Shown piece by piece: positions 1-4,440 of a stretch of DNA of 6,621 bases. Below the pieces are notes generated by a model. That model did not search any database. It was given only the letters and a program-made list of their open reading frames with translations, and was not told the origin of the DNA. Origin of the DNA: an uncultured Methylocystaceae bacterium (GTDB lineage Bacteria > Pseudomonadota > Alphaproteobacteria > Rhizobiales > Beijerinckiaceae); assembly GCA_945956975.1 (NCBI GenBank), contig CAMFKC010000131.1:1-6621 (forward strand). The letters run 5' to 3'. Position 1 is the stretch's first letter; the number at the start of each line of letters is the position of its first letter. A program made the translations under genes and the position numbers.

Positions 1-220
1 GCCCGCGATAGACGAAGGCGCGCGCCTCATGCGGCATCAGCGTCCATGTGCCGAGGGTGAGCGGGCTTGTCCATGCGAACAGGCAGACCCCCGTCAGCAC
101 CAGCGCGATGAACGCGAGAATGGCGATCACAAAAACGGCCATGAGCATCATCGCGCCGCCGATGAAGCCAGCGATAATCGCAATGGCCGTGAGTTCATCC
201 TTGGCGTTGTTCTGGGACAT
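1..220 (-). CDS. Partial inner-membrane protein of the mobilization region (N-terminal 73 codons)
   Basis: An open minus-strand frame starts at the ATG at 218-220 and runs off the left edge of the window, so only the N-terminus is seen. It is preceded by a GGGAG ribosome binding site about 7 nt upstream and begins 26 bp after the relaxase stop, so it is probably in the same operon. After a short polar start (MSQNNAKDEL), residues about 11-50 are almost wholly hydrophobic, with a GG at 21-22, giving one long or two closely spaced membrane helices. A more polar stretch follows (TSPLTLGTWTLMPHEARAF). I do not recognise the family. Its position directly downstream of a relaxase suggests a membrane protein linked to DNA transfer, possibly a coupling-protein component, but that rests on context only. 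Confidence 0.7.
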   Translation of the reverse strand, partial: MSQNNAKDELTAIAIIAGFIGGAMMLMAVFVIAILAFIALVLTGVCLFAWTSPLTLGTWTLMPHEARAFVYRG

Positions 221-246
221 GTCACATCTCCCGTTGCGGTGAAGGA

Positions 247-1521
247 TCAGCGTTCGAGCCGGAGCGCCATGGAGCGTTGCCGCGTCCGCTCCGGCGGGCC
301 GTGCGTCCCGCGCGAGAGCGCGAGGAAGCGCCCGAGATCGCGGCGCAGATCGAGCAGTTGTTCAGCCTGTCCGCGCCTCAGCTCCTTGAACTGCGCTTGC
401 AGGACGCGCCGCTGTTCGAGCTGTCTGTCTATGAGCGCCTGCCGTTCGGCGGCATGCCTGTCCTTCGTGCGGGTGGCTTCGTCTTCATTGGCGGCGCGTA
501 CCTTCTGGTACTCGCCGGTGATCCGGTGCCAGAGGCCCCGCAGACCCTTAGGCAGGCGCGCGGCACGTTGTTTGGTTTCTGCCAGCCATTCGGCGCTTTG
601 CTTCTGATCGAGCTTTTGCCGGGCTTCCCGATGGAGATGCGTCATCTCCATCTTAGAATGGCCGAGCGACGCCGAGCGCTTGAGGAAGCGCGTGCGGGAT
701 TCCTCGATATGGCGGCGGATGGCGGGCGTCATCGCCGCGCCGATAGTCTTCTGTGTAGCTTCAACACTGGCGAGCGTCTCGCCATCGCCGAGCCTTGCGC
801 GGACCTCTCTGGTCTTGAGGCCAAGCATCTTCGGCAGCGAGTAGACCTCGCCGCCATGATCGAGGACGACGAAGCCGCGCTTGTCGCCTCGCGCGAGGAA
901 GAAGCCGCGATCCTTGAGCGCCTGTGTGAAGGACTTCGGATCGTCGGATAGCTTCCAGCATTCCTGCATGGATTGCTTGAGCCAGCGCGGATCGACGCCC
1001 TGACGCTTGGCCTGTTGCCATTCGGCCAGCGTGAAGTTGATCGGATCTCGCTTGGCGGAATCCCGAATGCCATCCGGCATTGTCCAGCCATGTTCGAGAT
1101 AGAGCCCGCGCGAAATCTCCGTCAGCTTGTTCTTGAAGAAGGGCAGCGGGCGCGCCGTCATCGTGTCAGCGTCGATGCGGCTCCACACGCAATGCGCATG
1201 GCGGCGGCCTTCCTTCTCATGGAAGATCACGGCGCGGGGCTGGCCCGTCAGGCCGAGCCGTTCCTCGATCTGATCGATTGCGTTCTCGAAGATCGCGACC
1301 GAAACGCGTTCGGCTTCTGGCGGCGACAACGAGAGCGAAAAGAACGGTTGTGCGCAGCGCGTGCCGCGACCGATCGCTTCCGTCTCGCGGAACGCGCCTT
1401 TGAGGTCTTCGGCATAAAAGCCGCGCAGCTCATGCAGCGCGACATGCTCGTTGTCGCGCGTGTTCATCAGATGCGCGGCCAGATTCTGACCGAAACCGCG
1501 TTGGGAGCCCTTGAGGATCAT
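247..1521 (-). CDS. Relaxase / mobilization nuclease
   Basis: This 424-residue protein would nick the transfer origin of a mobile element and pilot the strand during conjugative mobilization. The relaxase fold is indicated by residues 101-117: H101, then GRRHAHCVWSRID with H108 and H110, matching the metal-binding three-His motif III of Pfam Relaxase (PF03432) proteins. The catalytic tyrosine is normally in motif I near the N-terminus; Tyr36 (RGFYAEDL) is the only early Tyr, but I cannot confirm its role. Residues about 345-400 are rich in Glu, Arg, Gln and Leu and look like a long coiled coil. The start overlaps the mobC stop as ATGA, so the two are translationally coupled. The MOB subfamily (MOBP-like or other) is not assigned. 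The relaxase call is firm; the exact class and catalytic residue are inference. Confidence 0.9.
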   Translation of the reverse strand: MILKGSQRGFGQNLAAHLMNTRDNEHVALHELRGFYAEDLKGAFRETEAIGRGTRCAQPFFSLSLSPPEAERVSVAIFENAIDQIEERLGLTGQPRAVIFHEKEGRRHAHCVWSRIDADTMTARPLPFFKNKLTEISRGLYLEHGWTMPDGIRDSAKRDPINFTLAEWQQAKRQGVDPRWLKQSMQECWKLSDDPKSFTQALKDRGFFLARGDKRGFVVLDHGGEVYSLPKMLGLKTREVRARLGDGETLASVEATQKTIGAAMTPAIRRHIEESRTRFLKRSASLGHSKMEMTHLHREARQKLDQKQSAEWLAETKQRAARLPKGLRGLWHRITGEYQKVRAANEDEATRTKDRHAAERQALIDRQLEQRRVLQAQFKELRRGQAEQLLDLRRDLGRFLALSRGTHGPPERTRQRSMALRLER

Positions 1522-1928
1522 GACCGATCCTCCATCCGGTAGCCCAGCCCCTCCATCATGAGGTCGTGCAAACGGCGCACGAGGCGCAACAGCTCGCGCA
1601 GTTCGGCCTCCGTCTCCGGCGTCACCGGAAAGGTGCCGATGTTCACGGCCTTGGCGATCTGGTTCAGGTTGTTGGCGACGTTCGAGCGGGCGAACAGGCC
1701 GAGCGCCTTGGCCAGCACCCGCTTATCCTGCTTGGGCAGGGGCGAGGCGCGGCGGCGCACCTTTGGCGCGCGCTCCAGCATGCTCGCCTTGATATAGCTG
1801 CCAAGCGGAAGGCCATCCGCAGCAGCGACCAGCCGGGCGCGCTCGTCCTCCGTCAGGCGGATGCTGAACGGGACGCCCTTTTGCGGTGCGGGTTCAGCCG
1901 CGCCGGTGTTACGGGAAAGGTGGGACAT
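1518..1928 (-). CDS. mobC: MobC-family relaxosome accessory protein
   Basis: The 136-residue product resembles plasmid mobilization proteins of the MobC type, which bind near oriT and help the relaxase reach the nick site. Residues 20-50 (PFSIRLTEDERARLVAAA, then LGSYIK) look like a ribbon-helix-helix DNA-binding unit. Residues 76-98 carry the MobC signature, with ARSNVANNLNQIAKAVN at its core. The N-terminal 18 residues are polar and probably disordered. The ATG at 1926-1928 has a GAGG Shine-Dalgarno sequence about 8 nt upstream. Its TGA overlaps the relaxase ATG, the usual mobC-relaxase order. Like other ribbon-helix-helix accessory factors it may repress its own operon by binding in the 170-bp upstream region; that is inference. 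Confidence 0.85.
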   Translation of the reverse strand: MSHLSRNTGAAEPAPQKGVPFSIRLTEDERARLVAAADGLPLGSYIKASMLERAPKVRRRASPLPKQDKRVLAKALGLFARSNVANNLNQIAKAVNIGTFPVTPETEAELRELLRLVRRLHDLMMEGLGYRMEDRS

Positions 1929-2099
1929 GGCCGCACCTCACAACGAGGGCGGCGCAGGCCGTGCCAGCGACGTATCCTTGAGAACCTGCTCCCAGTCCGA
2001 GAGCGTATCGAAAATCTGGTTTGCTTCATCTCCGGTGAAGCGCACCATTCCCATCGGCGCGCAGCCGGCCGTTGGCACAGGCCTGCCCGCTTCCGCGCA
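1929..2099. other. Candidate oriT region upstream of mobC
   Basis: Transfer origins acted on by MobC/relaxase pairs commonly lie just upstream of mobC, and this is the only sizeable interval there. It contains an 8-bp stem (2023-2030 with 2034-2041, GCTTCATC/GGTGAAGC, one G-T pair, 3-nt loop). It also has a CAGGCCTG palindrome near 2076-2083 and, at 1973-1979, TATCCTT, which is close to the TATCCTG core of MOBP nick sites. None of these is proof; the hairpin also falls inside the short ORF at 1938-2054. Confidence 0.3.
1938..2054 (-). CDS. Possible 38-codon ORF upstream of mobC
   Basis: A short minus-strand frame from the ATG at 2052-2054 (or the ATG at 2046-2048) ends with a TGA only 9 nt before the mobC start. 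The peptide has a protein-like make-up (MVRFTGDEANQIFDTLSDW, then a Pro-rich tail). The same frame stays open back to the TGA of the DUF6894 gene at 2100, and a GTG at 2076-2078 is another possible start. No good ribosome binding site precedes any of these. It could be a small relaxosome protein, the 3' remnant of a gene truncated when the element was assembled, or chance coding over an oriT. I recognise no family. Confidence 0.3.
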   Translation of the reverse strand: MGMVRFTGDEANQIFDTLSDWEQVLKDTSLARPAPPSL

Positions 2100-2345
2100 T
2101 CACCGGATCGCATTCGGCTCGGACCCGTCGAGGTTGAGCTGTGCGAGGTAGATCTGCTGGCCCGCCTCGTCGCGAACCGTGACCTGCAGGCCGATATGGT
2201 CGCCATTGGGCAACCTCTCGCCCACCATCGAGGCCAGGATGGATTTGGCCGCATCCTTGGCGCTCTCGTGGTCGGGAAAGTCGACGCCCTCGTCGTCCAC
2301 ATCGGTGGCCTGACCATCGTTGGTATCGAAAAAGAAGCGTGCCAT
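2100..2345 (-). CDS. DUF6894-family small protein
   Basis: The 81-residue product opens with MARFFFDTNDGQ, followed by an acidic DVDDEGVDFPD and a small helix (ESAKDAAKSILASM). It ends with VTVRDEAGQQIYLAQLNLDG. This layout matches the DUF6894 proteins abundant in Hyphomicrobiales, which are about 80 residues long and have no known function. The fold looks like a small beta-alpha-beta sheet protein, with no signal peptide or membrane segment, so it is probably cytoplasmic. The ATG is fixed by the family N-terminus, yet there is no clear Shine-Dalgarno sequence: the start abuts the right arm of a CCCAGC/GCTGGG inverted repeat (2346-2368). It lies 136 bp downstream of the 67-residue ORF on the same strand and may have its own promoter. 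Confidence 0.75.
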   Translation of the reverse strand: MARFFFDTNDGQATDVDDEGVDFPDHESAKDAAKSILASMVGERLPNGDHIGLQVTVRDEAGQQIYLAQLNLDGSEPNAIR

Positions 2346-2368
2346 CCCAGCAGAATGCGCTCGCTGGG
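2346..2368. repeat. Inverted repeat abutting the DUF6894 start codon
   Basis: CCCAGC (2346-2351) and GCTGGG (2363-2368) form a perfect 6-bp dyad around an 11-nt spacer. On the transcribed strand its last base touches the ATG, so in mRNA it would fold directly against the start codon. It may affect initiation; chance is also possible in GC-rich DNA. Confidence 0.35.
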
Positions 2369-2373
2369 GTTGT

Positions 2374-2420
2374 GTTCCTCGCGGAGACGGATTCGCTCCG
2401 TGGCCGTTCCGCGGAGGAAC
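2374..2420. repeat. Nested inverted repeat (47 bp)
   Basis: GTTCCTC+GCGG (2374-2384) pairs with CCGC+GAGGAAC (2409-2420), giving 11 bp with a single bulged G at 2413. Inside the loop a second perfect hairpin, ACGGA (2387-2391) with TCCGT (2397-2401), is present. It sits between the 67-residue ORF (stop at 2482) and the DUF6894 gene. It could be an attenuator or terminator for the upstream operon, a protein-binding site, or a palindromic repeat element. No T-tract follows on the minus strand. Confidence 0.5.
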
Positions 2421-2481
2421 GCGCGAGGGCGCGATCGCGTCGCGGATTGGGCGCGAAAGCTGCCCGGATCCGCCCCGTCCT

Positions 2482-2685
2482 TCAGGCTTCGCCCGTCTCC
2501 CGCGCATGCGAAGCGTCCGGCTCAGACGGAGCCGGGGAGAGCCGGCGCGCCTCGAAGCTCATCATCGCCGCGCTGATCTGCTCGAACTCCTCATGGTCGA
2601 CCGTTTCGATCTGCGCCCGCGAGAGCTCGCCCAGCCTCAGCGCCGCAGCCTCGTAATCCTCGTTGGTCTCGATGCTGACGGCCAC
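2482..2685 (-). CDS. Small acidic hypothetical protein downstream of the ClpP-like gene
   Basis: A 67-residue product starts at a GTG (2683-2685) with a strong GAGGAG ribosome binding site 8 nt upstream. That site overlaps the stop codon of the ClpP-like gene, and 10 bp separate stop and start, so the two are almost surely co-transcribed. Residues 1-48 are helical and acidic (ETNEDYEAAALRLGELSRAQ, then a Glu-rich helix). This loosely recalls the N-terminal segment of some HigA-type antitoxins (EADYEAALARIEEL-like), but no helix-turn-helix follows. The last 20 residues are Pro/Ser/Glu-rich and probably disordered. Function is unknown; given its partner, it might be an adaptor, substrate or regulator of the protease, which is inference only. 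Confidence 0.65.
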   Translation of the reverse strand: MAVSIETNEDYEAAALRLGELSRAQIETVDHEEFEQISAAMMSFEARRLSPAPSEPDASHARETGEA

Positions 2686-2695
2686 GCCGCTCTCC

Positions 2696-3319
2696 TCAGA
2701 TCACGTCTTCGATCAGGCCCAGCGCCTTGGCTTCCTGGGCCTCGATGTACCAGTTCTCCGGCGCCCGCCGCAGAACCTCCTCCATCGCAACGCGCGAGCC
2801 GCGAACGAGATTCGCGAAGCCCTCGTTCTCGATGGCGATGGAATGCTCGACCTCGTTGAGCTTGGCCTTGAGATTGGCGATGCAGGTCTTCAGCGGCCCG
2901 TCCAGCGTCACCTGCGCCTGCAGCTTGCGCTCATGGATCATCAGGCGCGTCCCGCGCGTCAGGTAGCGGTTCTGACGGGCGAAGAAGCTCATGAAGGTGG
3001 CCCCGGCCGAATAGACGGCGGCCTTGCCCAGGAAGACGAAGCGGCGCCGGGCGTCGAGGTCGCTGTGGAACCGGATGTCCTCGCCCATCATGCGGGCGAC
3101 CTCGGGGTCTCCGCCGAGCGTGCTGATCTCGACGACCACCAGCCCCTCCGCCGGCGCCGCCGCCAGCCGGTCGCGGAAGAACGCATACATCGCGTAGTCG
3201 ATCGGCCCGGCCAGCAGGATCGCCGGGTTGCCGAAATCCGCCGGCGCCAGCGGTGCCGCGCCTGTGGCGGCAGCCTGTTGATCGACGGCCGGTTCGGGGT
3301 TGGGCTGCAGCGCGTTCAA
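2696..3319 (-). CDS. ClpP/crotonase-fold serine protease-like protein
   Basis: The 207-residue protein has the ClpP/SDH-type protease layout. The core is GPIDYAMYAFFRDRL (38-52), then VVVEISTLGGDPEVA (61-75) with the Gly-Gly oxyanion loop. AVYSAGATFMSFF (101-113) carries the nucleophile Ser104, and LMIHER (126-131) carries His129. The Ser-His distance of 25 residues equals that of E. coli ClpP (S97, H122). The C-terminal EAQEAKALGLIEDVI (193-207) matches the final ClpP helix. In my by-eye alignment the catalytic Asp position falls on Arg185, so the triad may be incomplete. Residues 1-28 are Ala/Pro-rich and probably disordered. The start is TTG at 3317-3319, with an in-frame TGA two codons upstream and GAGGA about 9 nt before. 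No signal peptide is seen. It heads an operon with the 67-residue ORF. Confidence 0.8.
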   Translation of the reverse strand: MNALQPNPEPAVDQQAAATGAAPLAPADFGNPAILLAGPIDYAMYAFFRDRLAAAPAEGLVVVEISTLGGDPEVARMMGEDIRFHSDLDARRRFVFLGKAAVYSAGATFMSFFARQNRYLTRGTRLMIHERKLQAQVTLDGPLKTCIANLKAKLNEVEHSIAIENEGFANLVRGSRVAMEEVLRRAPENWYIEAQEAKALGLIEDVI

Positions 3320-3469
3320 AGCCGGTCATCCTCGATCTTGCGGGTTCACTGCCCGTGAACGCGAACCGCCCGCGCCCGTTCCAGGGGTGCGGCAACGACG
3401 CCGCGTCGCGCGAAGGAACCGCGGCGAGCTGCTGAAAGTTTCGTCATTTGCACAGAGTGGAGGCATGCC
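3320..3469. promoter_or_regulatory. Divergent intergenic region with two dyads
   Basis: These 150 bp separate the leftward ClpP-like gene from the rightward 88-residue gene and should hold both promoters. A perfect operator-like dyad, GTTCAC-TGCCC-GTGAAC, lies at 3344-3360, 25 bp upstream of the TTG start. A second dyad, CGCCGCG (3399-3405) with CGCGGCG (3420-3426), has a 14-nt spacer; being pure G+C it is more likely chance. I see no convincing -35/-10 pair. Confidence 0.4.
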
Positions 3470-3736
3470 ATGACCTACTTTCCCGCGTCGCTCTTCGTGG
3501 AAACGGAACGTTGGCAGCGCCGTCCGCCGACGGGCACCGAACTCGCCACCGTGCTCGGCCGCTATTTCGAGGCGGACATCTATGTCCCCGAGCTCGCCAG
3601 GCTCAGCGGCCGGTCCTCCACCGCCATCGACTGGCATCTGCGGCAGGAGAGCGTCGTGCCTGCCACCGTCCTCGCCGCCGCCTTGCTGTTCCGCCGGTCG
3701 GGCGCGGCAGGCCCGCCGGCCAGTGGCCGCAACTGA
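3470..3736 (+). CDS. Small protein with helix-turn-helix-like stretch
   Basis: An 88-residue product starts at an ATG with GGAGG 7 nt upstream, which supports this frame over overlapping longer readings. Residues 21-76 are mostly helical. The segment VPELARLSGRSSTAIDWHLRQ (39-59) has the spacing of a helix-turn-helix (helix, Ser-Gly turn, second helix), so DNA binding is possible but unproven. The N-terminus (MTYFPASLFVETERW) has no signal-peptide character, and the C-terminal 12 residues are Gly/Ala/Pro-rich. I do not recognise a family. It is divergent from the ClpP-like operon across a region with an operator-like dyad, an arrangement often seen for regulators. It may therefore control that operon, which is inference. 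Codon use fits the neighbours. Confidence 0.65.
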   Translation: MTYFPASLFVETERWQRRPPTGTELATVLGRYFEADIYVPELARLSGRSSTAIDWHLRQESVVPATVLAAALLFRRSGAAGPPASGRN

Positions 3737-3761
3737 GGCGCCTGCGTGCCGCGCGGCGCCT
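3736..3761 (+). terminator. Possible terminator of the 88-residue gene
   Basis: AGGCGCC (3736-3742) and GGCGCCT (3755-3761) are perfect inverted repeats that begin in the TGA stop codon. The 12-nt spacer has a further GCG/CGC pair. Two T follow, not a full T-tract, so it is a weak intrinsic terminator or a 3'-end stabilizing stem. Confidence 0.4.
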
Positions 3762-3819
3762 TGGCTGCGCCGGATCGACGCAGCGATGATCTCGGCCATC
3801 TTAACGCCCCGGTAACCGC

Positions 3820-3849
3820 CTCCTTTCCACCCTTGCCGGATGAAAGGAG
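3820..3849 (+). promoter_or_regulatory. Hairpin sequestering the ialB-like ribosome binding site
   Basis: CTCCTTTC (3820-3827) is perfectly complementary to GAAAGGAG (3842-3849), with a 14-nt loop. The right arm contains the whole AAGGAG Shine-Dalgarno sequence of the downstream gene, whose ATG is at 3858. In the transcript an 8-bp stem would hide the ribosome binding site, as in RNA thermometers and translational riboswitches. The pairing is directly visible; the regulatory role is inferred, and it requires transcription to start upstream of 3820. Confidence 0.5.
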
Positions 3850-3857
3850 AAAAACCG

Positions 3858-4373
3858 ATGATCAGAACGGCGCTCTTGGCGGCCTGTCTCGTTCTCTCTG
3901 CGCAGGGAGCTGTCGAGGCCGCAAATCCGCGCTCTCTCGGACAGTTCAACGACTGGAATGCGGCCACCTACCCGGACGGGGATACGCAACGTTGCTTCAT
4001 CCTCGGCGAACCCTCAGCCAAGGAACCATCCACCCTCCGCCATGGCGAGGTGTTTTTCTTCGTCCAAACCGGCAAGAGCGGTGACGAGACGGAATCCAGT
4101 TTCCAGACGGGCTATGACTTCGCGAAGGATTCGACGGTCAGCGTGACCATCGGGGACGAGAGCTTCCGCATGCTGACCCAGGGCTCCAATGCCTGGCTGG
4201 AACGGCTGGAGCGGGAGCCCGCCTTGCTCGCGGCGATGCGCGGCGGGCACGACATGGTGCTGGAGGCGCGCTCGGCGCGCGGCAACGTCACGACCTACCG
4301 CTTCTCGCTGACGGGCGTAACCGCGGCCTCGCGCATGCTGGCGCGCTGCGATGCGGATGCGGTCCGCAGCTGA
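3858..4373 (+). CDS. Invasion-associated locus B (IalB) family exported protein
   Basis: The 171-residue protein begins with a signal peptide (MIRTALLAACLVLSAQGAVEA, likely cut after Ala21) and should be periplasmic. The mature part follows the IalB pattern. It has WNAATYPDGDTQRCFILGEP (33-52), GEVFFFVQTG (63-72), a GYDF strand (85-88) and VTIGDESFRMLTQGSNAWL (96-114). It ends with AMRGGHDMVLEARSARGN (126-143) and FSLTGVTAASRML. Cys46 and Cys164 could form a disulfide. IalB of Bartonella is linked to red-cell invasion, but the family is widespread in free-living Hyphomicrobiales and its biochemical role is unclear. I chose ATG 3858 over the in-frame ATG at 3840 because AAGGAG lies 8 nt before it and the signal peptide starts there. 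The LAAC at residues 7-10 is too early for a lipoprotein site. Confidence 0.85.
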   Translation: MIRTALLAACLVLSAQGAVEAANPRSLGQFNDWNAATYPDGDTQRCFILGEPSAKEPSTLRHGEVFFFVQTGKSGDETESSFQTGYDFAKDSTVSVTIGDESFRMLTQGSNAWLERLEREPALLAAMRGGHDMVLEARSARGNVTTYRFSLTGVTAASRMLARCDADAVRS

Positions 4374-4393
4374 GGCCTTCCCGGCTCATGCTA

Positions 4394-4427
4394 GGCGTCG
4401 TCGTCCCGGAGGCGGGATGACGATGCC
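4394..4427. terminator. Bidirectional hairpin between convergent genes
   Basis: The left arm (4394-4408, ending GTCCCG) and right arm (4413-4427, starting CGGGAT) pair over 15 bp with two G-T pairs around a GAGG loop. It lies between the stop of the ialB-like gene (4373) and the stop of the convergent transporter gene (4441), where a shared terminator is expected. No T-tract follows on either strand, so it may act with Rho or as a 3'-end stabilizer. Confidence 0.6.
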
Positions 4428-4440
4428 GTCCGGAGCGGCG

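Noticed and set aside
277..951. Long plus-strand open frame opposite the relaxase
   Set aside because: The minus-strand relaxase has the family motifs in this interval; the opposite frame is Arg/Leu-rich shadow coding from GC-rich codons.
1566..2576. 336-codon plus-strand open frame across mobC and DUF6894
   Set aside because: It crosses two convincing minus-strand genes, has no recognisable motif or ribosome binding site, and is Arg/His-rich as expected of an antisense reading.
2931..3395. 154-codon minus-strand frame overlapping the ClpP-like start
   Set aside because: The protease core lies in the other frame; this one is Gly/Arg/Pro-rich. A frameshifted start at ATG 3329 was considered, but the TTG at 3319 with GAGGA upstream needs no frameshift.
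3840..3857. Upstream in-frame ATG of the IalB-family gene
   Set aside because: The AAGGAG itself would become codons, no other ribosome binding site precedes 3840, and the six extra residues spoil the signal peptide start.
3867..3887. Lipoprotein signal (LAAC) in the IalB-family protein
   Set aside because: The Cys is residue 10, leaving too short an n- and h-region for signal peptidase II; the cleavage site after VEA fits a normal signal peptide.
3326..3967. 213-codon minus-strand frame opposite the 88-residue and IalB-family genes
   Set aside because: The plus-strand genes have ribosome binding sites, a signal peptide and family motifs; this frame has none.
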